Below are positions 25,295-33,811 of a DNA stretch of 34,022 nucleotides, piece after piece. The notes under the pieces were generated by a model, which did not search any database, was not told the origin of the DNA, and saw only the letters and a program-made list of their open reading frames with translations. The position numbers and the translations under genes are program-made. Within the stretch, counting starts at the first letter, position 1. Every line of letters starts with the position of its first letter. The stretch comes from Candidatus Sumerlaeota bacterium. GTDB taxonomy: Bacteria; Sumerlaeota; Sumerlaeia; SLMS01; JAHLLQ01. The stretch is taken from the NCBI GenBank assembly GCA_030156535.1, contig JASGMJ010000036.1, positions 1-34,022 on the forward strand, written 5' to 3'.

Positions 25295-27550
25295 TCACCT
25301 CCCCTTCGCCTCTGCCTGAGAACCCTGCATTGGGTTGAAATTCTGGATAATCGGCAGGATTTCCAAGGCTCCGCCCGCTGCCATCAGGCGTTCGCGTGTT
25401 CCCGGGTCCGACACCAGTCGGGCGATCTCGGCCATCGTGGCCAGATGCCCTTCCGGGTCGCCCGAAGGACTCAGCAGCAGAAAAGCCAGTTTCACAACTT
25501 CGTCGTCAGGCGCATGGAAGTCCACGCCATTGGGCAACTGCACCACCACGCAAACCCGGCTTTCCAGCGCGTGGCAGTAGGCATGGGGTACGGCGATGCC
25601 GTGGCCCAATGCCGTTGGGAAGGAGCGCTCTCGCTCCAGCAGCTCCGCCACGGTATCCTCGCGCGAGACCTTTGGGTACAGTTGCACGACGAGATTGACC
25701 AGGTGGCGGAAGAGTTCGTCGATGTTCGTGACTTCAAGACGCGTCACCAGTTCGGGCCGCAGACTGCGCAGCAGGTAGTCCGCCTCGCGTCTGAGCGTCA
25801 GCGTCCGCACTTTGTCGCCGCCGAGTGCGTCATCTCCCTTGCCGTGCCGCAGCTGGAGCACCTTGCCGTCGGTCATGGCGAGCACGGTGATCTGGTTGCC
25901 GCCCTTGGGGGGCGGGCCAACGAGGGTGCCGAGCGAGGCCTCGCCGCGCGTCAACTCGGCGCTGAGCAGCGAGGGCTTGGGCAGACGCGGCCAGACGATG
26001 GCGCCGGGCGAGGCCTTGTCCTGCTCGGATTCATGCGCCACCGGGTTCCAGCGGAACACGTGGTCGCGCCCCAGGGCGTCGATCCAGCGGTTGCACAGCA
26101 GGGCGTTGAGGTCCTCGTTGTCCGTCAGCGCGATCAGATTGCCGATTCCCTGCAGGGCGATGCGGCTTTCGAGCACGTCGGCCTCGCGCGCGTCCACGTT
26201 CAGTGCCGTGAAGCCGTTGGCCTGGGCTTCGCGCACCGCCTTGGCGTTCGAGTCGATCAGCAGGACGGGCAACCCGGCGGAATCGCGGATGAAGCCCGCG
26301 AGGCTGCGCCCCAAGGGATGCGCGCCGATAATCATCCAGCCCGTCGGCGCGGGGCGGCGCAGCTTGAGCAATGCCGCCAGCGGCCCCGCCGTGAAGCCCT
26401 GGATCAACACCGTCGAAACGATCACCGAGTACGTGAACGTCTCCAGAAACACGGGCGCGGTGCTTTCCCCACCGTACTCCCCCTGGAGGCGAATCGTCAG
26501 GAATGACGCCATCGAGGCCGCCACGATCCCGCGCGGCGCCACCCAGGAAAGAAACGCCTGATCGCGCCAGTTCATTCCCAGCCCGACCGTCGAGCACAGA
26601 ACATTCAGCGGCCGAATCAGCAGCATCACCCCAAGCACCAACAGGGCGCCACGGAAGCCAAACTCCTTGAAATTCGCGAATTCCAGACGGGCAGCCAGCA
26701 GAATGAACAGCATCCCGATCATCAGGTCCGTGATCTCGGCCTTGAAGGAACGAAGCTGTTTGAGCTCGATGGGGCGCTTGGCGCCGAGCACCAGCCCCGC
26801 CACCGTGATCGCCAGCAGCCCGCTCTCCGCCAGAAAGAACTCCGCCACCCCGAACACCAGAACTGCCAGCGCCAGGGCCGAAACGTTCAGCATGTCGTCC
26901 GGGATCAGCTTGCGCTTGAACAACTCATAGATGCCAAAGCCCCCGAGCAGCCCGATGCCGAGTCCCTCGACAAACCGAAGCGTGAAGCGTCCCAGCGCCA
27001 GGCCGCCACTCTGCCACACGATCCATTCGAAGCACATGATGACGATGAACACGCCGAGCGGATCGATCAGAACCCCCTCCCAATGGAGGATGTTGTGCAG
27101 GTTCTCCTTGATCTTGATGCGCTTGAGCAACGGCGCGATCACCGTTGGCCCTGTCACGATAACCAAGGCCGCCGCCAGCAGGCCGTCCGCCATGCGGATC
27201 TCGGGAAACAACAGGCGAATCAGCAGGAACGTGCCGAACCACGTGGTCAGCACTCCGACACTGAGCAGCCGCTTGATGACCGAGGAGGCCGACCGGTAGC
27301 CCTTGATGTCGAGCGTCAGCCCCCCCTCGAACAGGATCAGACCCACCGCAAGCGACACAATCAGCCCCAGCCCGTCGCCGAAGGTAGAGGGCTTCACAAC
27401 GTTCAATACCTCGGGGCCCAGCACGATCCCGCCAAGCAGCAGCAGCACGATCGCGGAAATCTGGATCCGCCGCGAGATGGCAATCAGCATCACCCCCGCG
27501 GAAATCGCGGCAACAATGCTGACCATCATTTCATGTGTATGGCTTTCCAA
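25295..27550 (-). CDS. Cation/proton antiporter fused to nucleotide-binding-like and PTS EIIA domains
   Basis: A 751-residue protein in three parts. Residues 1-400 are a CPA1-type sodium(potassium)/proton antiporter with about twelve hydrophobic segments and motifs such as EGGLTLD, VTGPTVIAPLL, EGVLIDPLGVF and WVAPRGIVAASMAS. Residues 405-590 resemble an RCK_N/TrkA-like nucleotide-binding fold (MIIGAHPLGRSLAGF, VLLIDSN). Residues 600-745 are a PTS EIIA domain of the fructose/Ntr type with the phosphorylatable histidine in GIAVPHAYC (His656). This suggests ion transport controlled by nucleotides and by PTS phosphorylation. The TTG start at 27550 has GGAG 10 bases upstream; an ATG at 27529 is the alternative. 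The gene runs divergently from the S9 protein and lies upstream of the tuf promoter in the same direction. Confidence 0.88.
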   Translation of the reverse strand: MESHTHEMMVSIVAAISAGVMLIAISRRIQISAIVLLLLGGIVLGPEVLNVVKPSTFGDGLGLIVSLAVGLILFEGGLTLDIKGYRSASSVIKRLLSVGVLTTWFGTFLLIRLLFPEIRMADGLLAAALVIVTGPTVIAPLLKRIKIKENLHNILHWEGVLIDPLGVFIVIMCFEWIVWQSGGLALGRFTLRFVEGLGIGLLGGFGIYELFKRKLIPDDMLNVSALALAVLVFGVAEFFLAESGLLAITVAGLVLGAKRPIELKQLRSFKAEITDLMIGMLFILLAARLEFANFKEFGFRGALLVLGVMLLIRPLNVLCSTVGLGMNWRDQAFLSWVAPRGIVAASMASFLTIRLQGEYGGESTAPVFLETFTYSVIVSTVLIQGFTAGPLAALLKLRRPAPTGWMIIGAHPLGRSLAGFIRDSAGLPVLLIDSNAKAVREAQANGFTALNVDAREADVLESRIALQGIGNLIALTDNEDLNALLCNRWIDALGRDHVFRWNPVAHESEQDKASPGAIVWPRLPKPSLLSAELTRGEASLGTLVGPPPKGGNQITVLAMTDGKVLQLRHGKGDDALGGDKVRTLTLRREADYLLRSLRPELVTRLEVTNIDELFRHLVNLVVQLYPKVSREDTVAELLERERSFPTALGHGIAVPHAYCHALESRVCVVVQLPNGVDFHAPDDEVVKLAFLLLSPSGDPEGHLATMAEIARLVSDPGTRERLMAAGGALEILPIIQNFNPMQGSQAEAKGR

Positions 27551-27973
27551 AGGGAACGAACTCCACAGGCTGCTTGTTGCAGGGCCACTCCATCAGGGGA
27601 GACGGTGGGAAACGTGTCGAGCGCGAAATGCCACGCTGCCCCGCAACGAGTATCCCGTAGAACAGGAAGCGGTGGGTGGCAAATCACAACCGACCGCCAC
27701 GGCCCACGACAGGCACTCTTGCGGGCTTCGTCTTCCCACTCCCCTGCTGCCATCTTCCACTGCGTGACACCCGGGTACTTGAAGGCACGCGGGCCATACT
27801 GTTCACGAAAAACTGCATGGCCAGGGAGGCATATAGTGGCCGAGACCACTCCACGATTCGCCCTTTGCGAACATCCGGGGGCGAAAGTCTCCTTGTCCCA
27901 AACCTGTGCGGCCTTTCCACAATCCCTCTCTGGGATTCCACCCTGAAGGGAGCCCGCCCCTCCTCTACCCGAT
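27551..27973. other. Divergent intergenic region
   Basis: This 423-base stretch separates the antiporter (minus) from the S9-like protein (plus). I find no gene with a ribosome binding site and no RNA gene. A TATAGT near 27834 on the plus strand could be a -10 box, but no -35 at proper spacing is visible. Confidence 0.4.
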
Positions 27974-29968
27974 ATGGACAATAGCCTTATCACTCCCTCC
28001 TGCCGGTTCTTCCTCCTCCTGCTCGCCTTCTGGCTGTGTGGTGCGTCAGCGTCCGCCGAGGAGGCGCGGCAGATCCGCGACGGGATGATTCTGGACGGTG
28101 TTCCGGAGGTCTCTGCCTCATTGCAGGAGCGCCTCCTCCCCTGGCAGGCCATGCGCTCGGCGCGATTTGTCGACTGGCTTCCCGCCGATGAAGGCATCCT
28201 GATCGCCACGCGTTTTGCCGACACCGAGCAGTTCCATCGCGTTGCCACCCCCATGGCCGCCCGCGACCAGATGACGTTTCTCTCCGATGCCGTCGGCCGC
28301 GGCATCGCCGGACACGGGGCCTTCTCCCATCTGCTCCTCTTTGAAGTGGAGCGCAGCGGCAACGGCCTGACGCAGATCGCCCGGCTGGATCTGGGAACCG
28401 GTGCCATTGCCCGCCTGACCAGCGAGACCGCTGCCAGCCGCCATCCCGTGTGGTCCCATGCTTCCGGGCGTTTTGCCTATGCCACGACGGCGCGCAATGG
28501 ACGCGACTGGGACATCGCCATCCGCCACGCCGACGATCCCTCATCGCCCCCCGTCGTGATCCAACAGACGGGCATCTGGCGCCCGCTCGACTGGTCGCCG
28601 GACGACGCCCGCCTCCTCGTGCGCCACACGCTCGGCGCCTCCCGCATGGAACTCGTCCTCATCGATCTGGCCAGTGGCACCCAGAGCGTCGTGGCCCAGT
28701 CGGACGAGGCCACCGCCGCCTACACGGAGGCGCTCTTCTCCGAGACGGGACAGGGAATCTATGCCATCACCGATCTCGGAACCGACTCCCTCCAGCTTCA
28801 TTATCACGACCTGACGCACAACGTTTCCAAGGTGCTGGTGAGCGAACTGACGACGGACGCGGCCAATCTGGCGCTCTCGCCCGACGGCCGCCTGCTCGCC
28901 TTCACGGCCGCCGAGAACGGTCTCGACAAGCTGTACGTTCTCGACACCGAGACGCTGCGCCGCAGCGGCCTGCTCGGCCCCCCGGGCATCATCCGCAATC
29001 TGCGCTTCCATCCTTCGCGTCCGTTGCTGGGGCTTACCATCGAGCGCCCCAATCAGCCGGCCGATGCCTTCGTCTGGAATCTGACCGACACAACCCTTGC
29101 CCAATGGACGGAATCGGAGACGGGACCTTTCCCGCCCGAGACCTTTGTTTCCCCCGAGGCGGTGGCGATTCGCGTGGAGGAAAAGGAAACCAAGGGCCAG
29201 CAGCGCCGCATTCCCGGGCACGCCTGGAAACCCCGCACCCCGGGGCCGTTTCCCGTCCTCGTCCTCCTGCACGACGGGCCGGAAATGCACGCACGCCCGC
29301 ACTTCGATCCGTTCCTCCAATTCCTCGTCAATGAACTGGGCATCGCCGTCGTTGCTCCGAATCTGGGAGGATCGGCGGGCCATGGCAAGGCGTGGCGCGC
29401 CCTCGACAACGGCCAGGGACGCACGGAAGTCCTGCGCGATCTTTCGGCCGTGCTCGACTGGATCCAGCTGCAACCGGACCTGGATGCGACCCGCGTGGCG
29501 ACGATGGGCGAAGGCTACGGCGGTTATCTTTCGCTGATGGCCCAGGTCCGCGAGGGCGAACGCCTGCGCGCCGGCATCAGCTTCAACGGCATCTCGCAAC
29601 TGGCATCCTGGCTCGAAACAACGGCGCCGTTCTGGCAGGCGCTTGAACGTGCCGAGTTCGGTGACGAGCGCGATGCCGCCACACGCGCCTTTCTCGAAAG
29701 CATCTCGCCGCTCCCCCAGAGCGAGCGCATCACGACCCCGCTCCTGCTCGGGCACGGCAACAACAACACACGCGTGCCGTGGAAACAGTCCGAGCAAATG
29801 GTGAACGCCATCCGGGCCGACGGACACACCGCCTGGTATCTGGTCGCGCTCGACGAGGGCGAAGGCTTCTCCCGAGTCGGCAACCGCGAATTGTGGGAGG
29901 CCGTCTGTGCCCAGTTTCTCCAGACATATCTCGTTTCTCCCGCCGCATCCACCAAGGAAACGCCGTGA
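27974..29968 (+). CDS. Exported S9 prolyl-oligopeptidase-like protein lacking the catalytic triad (pseudoenzyme)
   Basis: A 664-residue protein with a Sec signal peptide (hydrophobic core 11-22, likely cut after ASA near residue 28). Residues 40-380 look like TolB/beta-propeller repeats (WSHASGRFAYATT, LALSPDGRLLAFTA). Residues 420-655 are an S9 alpha/beta-hydrolase domain. The fold motifs are easy to align, yet all three catalytic residues differ: the Ser of GGSYGG is Gly514 (GEGYGG), the Asp of HGxxDxRVP is Asn598 (HGNNNTRVP), and the His of DEGHGF is Glu630 (DEGEGF). The frame is intact throughout, so this is not a decaying gene. It may be a periplasmic binding or scaffolding protein. The stop overlaps the start of the VanZ-like gene. 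Confidence 0.9.
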   Translation: MDNSLITPSCRFFLLLLAFWLCGASASAEEARQIRDGMILDGVPEVSASLQERLLPWQAMRSARFVDWLPADEGILIATRFADTEQFHRVATPMAARDQMTFLSDAVGRGIAGHGAFSHLLLFEVERSGNGLTQIARLDLGTGAIARLTSETAASRHPVWSHASGRFAYATTARNGRDWDIAIRHADDPSSPPVVIQQTGIWRPLDWSPDDARLLVRHTLGASRMELVLIDLASGTQSVVAQSDEATAAYTEALFSETGQGIYAITDLGTDSLQLHYHDLTHNVSKVLVSELTTDAANLALSPDGRLLAFTAAENGLDKLYVLDTETLRRSGLLGPPGIIRNLRFHPSRPLLGLTIERPNQPADAFVWNLTDTTLAQWTESETGPFPPETFVSPEAVAIRVEEKETKGQQRRIPGHAWKPRTPGPFPVLVLLHDGPEMHARPHFDPFLQFLVNELGIAVVAPNLGGSAGHGKAWRALDNGQGRTEVLRDLSAVLDWIQLQPDLDATRVATMGEGYGGYLSLMAQVREGERLRAGISFNGISQLASWLETTAPFWQALERAEFGDERDAATRAFLESISPLPQSERITTPLLLGHGNNNTRVPWKQSEQMVNAIRADGHTAWYLVALDEGEGFSRVGNRELWEAVCAQFLQTYLVSPAASTKETP

Positions 29969-30402
29969 CTCCGCATCATCCCCGGCGGCGCCCACCCGCG
30001 CGCTTCAACCGCCTAGCCCTCTACCTGGCCAGCTTCTGGATCAGCTTCGTCCTGTTTCTGAACAATCAGCCAGGCTCGGCGTTCAAGACACCGAGAATCA
30101 AGCTGCTCCCCCATTCCGACAAGTTCGCCCACTTCCTGTTCTATGCGATCATGGGGGCGCTGATCTGGCGCGCGACAATCCCCCAGCCCGGCGAGCCGCG
30201 CCGCGCACCCGTGCGGCACCCTCTCTTGTTTGTCTTCCTGATCCCGTGTCTGGTGGGGCTGATCGACGAAATCAACCAGGTCTTCGTGCCGGGCCGCAGC
30301 GCCGACGTGGCCGATTGGATGACGGACGCTGCCGGGGCGCTGACAGTCATCGTTCTGGGCTGGATGCTCTCTCGCCGGAAGAACAGCAGAGAGTTCTCAT
30401 AA
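29965..30402 (+). CDS. VanZ-like membrane protein
   Basis: A 145-residue integral membrane protein of the VanZ-like family. Family marks are DKFAHFLFYAIMGALIW and DEINQVFVPGRSADVADWMT, with conserved Asp, His, Glu and Gln, and four hydrophobic segments. The GTG start at 29965 overlaps the stop of the S9-like gene (GTGA) and has AAGGA 6 bases upstream; the longer frame within the S9 gene is a shadow. In enterococci VanZ gives teicoplanin resistance by an unclear route, but most family members have no known role. Coupling to an exported pseudoprotease suggests a shared envelope function. Confidence 0.88.
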   Translation: MTPHHPRRRPPARFNRLALYLASFWISFVLFLNNQPGSAFKTPRIKLLPHSDKFAHFLFYAIMGALIWRATIPQPGEPRRAPVRHPLLFVFLIPCLVGLIDEINQVFVPGRSADVADWMTDAAGALTVIVLGWMLSRRKNSREFS

Positions 30403-30537
30403 AGTAATAACTCTCAATATTCTATCCTCTCCTTGCCCCTCTCCCCTGCCTCGTGCCCTCCTGCATCTGCCGTCTGTACGGAGATGCTGATGCTCTGTGG
30501 GGGAGAAACAGGCGGAACTCTAACCGGGAGGATTTCC

Positions 30538-30879
30538 ATGCGTATAGCCATGCCTGTCAAAGACGGGAAGCTGAACAAGCACTTTGGACACAGCAAGCAG
30601 TTCGCGATTCTCGACACCGACGACAGCAAGACACGCGTCACGGAGCGCCGGGACGTGACCACGCCTCCGCACGAGCCCGGAGTGATTCCGGCCTGGCTGG
30701 CGGAGCAAGGTGTGCAGGTCGTGCTCGCCGGAGGGATGGGCGAGCGCTCACGCAATCTGCTCGCCGAGAAGGGAATCGACGTGAAGCTGGGCGTCGAATC
30801 CCACTCACCCGAGGAACTCGCCGCGGCCCTGATGGCCGGAACGCTCCGCACGGGGGTAAACCAGTGCGATCATGACTGA
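30538..30879 (+). CDS. NifX/NifB-type dinitrogenase iron-molybdenum cofactor domain protein
   Basis: A 113-residue single-domain protein of the family that includes NifX, NafY and the NifB C-terminus, which bind iron-sulfur or FeMo cofactor precursors. The start MRIAMPVKDGKLNKHFGHSK with the HFGH motif and the later VLAGGMGERSRNLL segment are typical. ATG 30538 follows GGAGG (30527-30531) with 6 bases. No nitrogenase genes are visible, and stand-alone members are common in non-fixing bacteria, where their role is unknown. It overlaps the downstream MBL-fold gene by 8 bases. Confidence 0.85.
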   Translation: MRIAMPVKDGKLNKHFGHSKQFAILDTDDSKTRVTERRDVTTPPHEPGVIPAWLAEQGVQVVLAGGMGERSRNLLAEKGIDVKLGVESHSPEELAAALMAGTLRTGVNQCDHD

Positions 30880-31705
30880 CCCGCTGCGCATCACGTTGCT
30901 CGTCGACAATCGAGGGACGGACGTGGCAACAGAGCACGGTCTCTCGATGTGGATCGAAGCGTTCGATCAGCGTATTCTCTTCGACACCGGTCAGGGGAGC
31001 GCGCTGATGCCAAACGTCCGGCAACTGGGCATCGACCTGTCCGGGGCCAGTGCCGTCGTCCTCAGTCATGGGCACTACGATCACACGGGAGGGCTGTCTG
31101 CCGCACTCGGCATGGCGCGGGAGGCGACGATCCACGCGCACCCCGACGTGTTGCTGCCGCGCTACAGCATCCGCCCCGGCGCCATTCGCCAGATCGGCAT
31201 TCCGGCGGGTGCGCGCGCGGCATTCGACTCTCTTCCTCCCACGCGCCTGCGTTGGGTGGAGCAACCCACGCATTTGGCACCGGGCATCGGGATCACGGGG
31301 CCCATTCCGCGCACGACTTCCTACGAGGACACCGGCGGGCCGTTCTTCCTCGATGCCGCCGGTCAGCTGCCCGACCCGATCACCGACGATCTCTCTCTCT
31401 GGCTGGAAACGCCCCAGGGCCTTGTCGTTTGCACGGGATGCTGCCACGCGGGACTCGTCAATACGCTGAATCACATTTGCGCTGTCAGCGGCGATTCGCG
31501 GATTCGCGCCATCATCGGCGGATTGCATCTTCTGAATGCGGATGAAACCCGCCTGGCGACGACGATCGAGGCGCTGCGCACGTTCAATCCCGGATTGATC
31601 GTGCCGTGTCATTGCACGGGCGACGCCGCAATGGAACGGCTCGCGCGCGACCTTGGGGAACGTGTTCGTTTCGGCACGGCCGGACAGGTCTGGGAGTTCG
31701 ACTGA
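30872..31705 (+). CDS. MBL-fold metallo-hydrolase, DHPMR-P synthase-like
   Basis: A 277-residue metallo-beta-lactamase-fold enzyme. The metal site SHGHYDHTGG supplies His66, His68, Asp70 and His71; later ligands are likely His192 (TGCCHAG) and His247 (PCHCTG). The pattern CTGCCHAGLVNTL and GGLHLL match the subfamily annotated as 7,8-dihydropterin-6-yl-methyl-(ribofuranosyl)aminobenzene-phosphate synthase, a methanopterin-pathway name that is probably not literal in bacteria. Its ATG lies 8 bases inside the preceding NifX-like gene, indicating translational coupling. The pair may act on a metal or cofactor intermediate. Confidence 0.88.
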   Translation: MTDPLRITLLVDNRGTDVATEHGLSMWIEAFDQRILFDTGQGSALMPNVRQLGIDLSGASAVVLSHGHYDHTGGLSAALGMAREATIHAHPDVLLPRYSIRPGAIRQIGIPAGARAAFDSLPPTRLRWVEQPTHLAPGIGITGPIPRTTSYEDTGGPFFLDAAGQLPDPITDDLSLWLETPQGLVVCTGCCHAGLVNTLNHICAVSGDSRIRAIIGGLHLLNADETRLATTIEALRTFNPGLIVPCHCTGDAAMERLARDLGERVRFGTAGQVWEFD

Positions 31706-31708
31706 CGA

Positions 31709-32428
31709 TTACAGCGGCAGGCTGTGGCGGAAGATCGTGTAGAGAATCTTGTACCCCGCGCGCACCGTCCCCGAAACGGTGCCCGTAATCTTCGAGACAC
31801 CGACGCGGCGGCGATAGCTCACCGGCACCTCCGCGCATCGCAGGCCGTGGCGCACGGCCTTGATCTGCATTTCAACGGTCCAGCCGAAGTTGCGGTCCTT
31901 CATTTCGAGACGCGCCAGCGCATCGCGCCGGATGGCGCGAAAAGGGCCGAGATCGGTCCAGCGCGCTCCCCAGAACATCCGCATCAGCGTGCACGCCAGC
32001 CAGTTGCCATAGCGCGCCTGGGGGAGAAACGCGCCGGGCTCGGCGTTGCCGCGCACACGCGAGCCGACGACGAAGTCCTTGTGCCCCTTGAGGATGGGAG
32101 CCACGAGACGGCGCAGTTCCCCGGGGTGGTCGCTGTGGTCGGCGTCGAGAAACACGACCACGTCGCACGGTTCGAGAGCGGCGATGCCCGTCAGGCACGC
32201 CTGGCCATAGCCACGGCGCGGCTCTTCGACAACGCGGACGGGCCCGCCGACGGCGAGGGCCACTTCGCCCGTTTTGTCTGTGCTGCCATTATCGACGACG
32301 ACGACTTCGTTAAGGCGTTCAAGCGGGAGATCGCGCAGCACCAGGCCGATCGACTGCTCCTCGTTCAGCGCGGGGATCACCACGGAGATGCGTGGCCGCC
32401 GGCGTGCTCTGGCGACTCCGTCCCTCAA
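31709..32428 (-). CDS. GT2 family glycosyltransferase (polyprenyl-phosphate type)
   Basis: A 239-residue GT-A glycosyltransferase of family 2. Motifs: ISVVIPALNEEQSIG, VVVDNGSTDKT, RGYGQACLTGI and the metal-binding DADHSDHPGEL. The later WTVEMQIKAVRHGLRCAEVP and RRRVGVSKITGTVSG resemble enzymes that transfer sugar to dolichyl/undecaprenyl phosphate. No membrane segments are clear, so the acceptor is probably reached from the cytoplasmic face. I place the start at TTG 32428, which overlaps the ilvE stop (TTGA); this is the only candidate start just before the domain. The open frame to 32572 runs inside ilvE and is a shadow. Confidence 0.82.
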   Translation of the reverse strand: MRDGVARARRRPRISVVIPALNEEQSIGLVLRDLPLERLNEVVVVDNGSTDKTGEVALAVGGPVRVVEEPRRGYGQACLTGIAALEPCDVVVFLDADHSDHPGELRRLVAPILKGHKDFVVGSRVRGNAEPGAFLPQARYGNWLACTLMRMFWGARWTDLGPFRAIRRDALARLEMKDRNFGWTVEMQIKAVRHGLRCAEVPVSYRRRVGVSKITGTVSGTVRAGYKILYTIFRHSLPL

Positions 32429-33297
32429 ATCTTCACGCCGTCCACGCCCGTGATCGAACGGAACTTTTCGATCAGCCGATTCGTGATAGGCCCCGGCCTG
32501 CCCGTGCCGATGCAGCGCGAATCGACCTCGCGCACCGGAATGACCTCCGCCGCCGTGCCGGTCAGGAAGCACTCGTCCGCCGTGTAGATTTCAAACTGCG
32601 TGAAGGGTTCCTCGCGCACGGGAATGCCTTCCTGCGTGGCGAGTTCGATGACGGCGTCGCGCGTCACACCCTTCAGGATACCCATGTAAACGGGGGGCGT
32701 GTAGAGCACACCCTTCTTGACCAGGAAGACGTTGTCGGCCGTTGCCTCCAGCACATAGCCCTCGCGCGAGAGGATCAGCCCCTCCTGCGTCCCCGAGTTG
32801 ATGGCGTTGATCTTTGCCATGATGTTGTTGAGATAGTTCAGACTCTTGACGCGGGGCGAGAATGTGTCGGGTGGATGGCGGCGATGCGCCGTCGTCACGA
32901 CGGTGAGGCCGTCGCGGTAGTACTCGTCGGGATAAAGCTGGATCGTGGCGGCGATGATAAAGACGCTGGGGTTGGCGCACTTGAACGGCGAGAGGCCCAG
33001 CGTGCCGGAACCGCGCGTCACGACGAGACGGATGTAGCCGTTGTCGAGCCCGTTGCGGCGGCACGTTTCGGCGATGGCCTCGGTCATGTCCTCGCGCGTC
33101 ATGGGAATCCGAAGGGCAATGCCGTGACCCGACTCCCAGAGACGGTCGAGGTGCTCTTCGAGCCGGAAGATATTGCGCTCGTAGAGACGAATGCCCTCGA
33201 AGACGCCGTCGCCGTAGAGCACGCCGTGGTCGAAGACGCTGATCTTTGCGTCCTGCTCGGCGAGGAACTTGCCGTCGATGTACACCACCTGGCCCAT
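32425..33297 (-). CDS. ilvE: Branched-chain amino acid aminotransferase (class IV)
   Basis: A 290-residue PLP enzyme of fold type IV that transfers amino groups between glutamate and branched-chain 2-oxo acids, the last step of valine, leucine and isoleucine synthesis. Motifs: DHGVLYGDGVFEGIRLY, the lysine of RVKSLNYLNNIMAKI that forms the Schiff base, EATADNVFLV and TGTAAEVIPV. The length suits bacterial IlvE, though D-amino acid aminotransferase and ADC lyase relatives share the fold. The R-x-Y pattern and GILKGVTRD fit IlvE best. AGGGA precedes the ATG. It is coupled to the glycosyltransferase gene by a short overlap. Confidence 0.88.
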   Translation of the reverse strand: MGQVVYIDGKFLAEQDAKISVFDHGVLYGDGVFEGIRLYERNIFRLEEHLDRLWESGHGIALRIPMTREDMTEAIAETCRRNGLDNGYIRLVVTRGSGTLGLSPFKCANPSVFIIAATIQLYPDEYYRDGLTVVTTAHRRHPPDTFSPRVKSLNYLNNIMAKINAINSGTQEGLILSREGYVLEATADNVFLVKKGVLYTPPVYMGILKGVTRDAVIELATQEGIPVREEPFTQFEIYTADECFLTGTAAEVIPVREVDSRCIGTGRPGPITNRLIEKFRSITGVDGVKI

Positions 33298-33457
33298 GAA
33301 GGGGTCCCTGCTTTCCCTGCCGCCGGGGCGGCGCGTTCGCTTCCCGTCGAATGACAGGAGCCCATCCGCCTAGCCGCCCCGCACCCCGCGCCGCAAGGCA
33401 AAGCCCGGGGCCGGGCGCCCGGCAGGACGTTCCCGAAGTAGAGTAGCTGGGTGAGAT

Positions 33458-33775
33458 CAATCGTTCAGTCGTCCCTCCGGGACTCTGCCTGCTATTGATT
33501 TCGTATTCCCAGCACTAAAGTGCTGGGCTACGATCAGTCGTCCCTGCGGGACTCTTCTGCCCAAGCAGGCTTTCCCCTGGGCCGACACATTCTCGCGAGC
33601 AGACGGTTGTTGGGCTCTACGTTATGGGAAGTCCTTTTGGGAACGTCCTGGTATGCCCGGAGAAACCGACACGTTCATCTTGGGGGCTCCGCCTGCTGAC
33701 CCAACAGTCCCATCAGGCACTCTCGCCAACCTCTGGCCACGGGAAAAGAGTCCCGAAGGGACGACTGAACGATTG
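33458..33775. repeat. REP-like palindromic repeat cluster
   Basis: Three copies of one motif are visible: plus-strand at 33458-33486, plus-strand at 33531-33555, and an inverted copy at 33747-33775 (28 of 29 bases matching the first). Each holds the core CAGTCGTCCC and a CGGGACTC end, itself a short hairpin. Between the first two lies a perfect 9-bp hairpin (33508-33527). The layout resembles REP/BIME elements mobilised by RAYT-type transposases. No gene is convincing in 33298-33811, so the cluster fills the intergenic space between ilvE and the dockerin gene. Confidence 0.65.
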
Positions 33776-33811
33776 TGGTCAGAGGGCGCGCTGCTTTGAG
33801 AACGTTCGGCC

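Noticed and set aside
27820..27845. TATAGT as -10 box for the S9-like gene
   Set aside because: No -35 hexamer at acceptable spacing.
28541..29995. 484-codon minus-strand ORF opposite the S9-like gene
   Set aside because: Antisense shadow; the plus-strand protein has a signal peptide and clear S9 fold motifs.
30403..30425. GAGTT/AACTC hairpin after the VanZ-like gene as terminator
   Set aside because: Five pairs with a long AT-rich loop and no T-run is too weak.
30538..30879. Nitrogen fixation locus
   Set aside because: Only a single small NifX-like domain is present; no nitrogenase structural or assembly genes are in the window.
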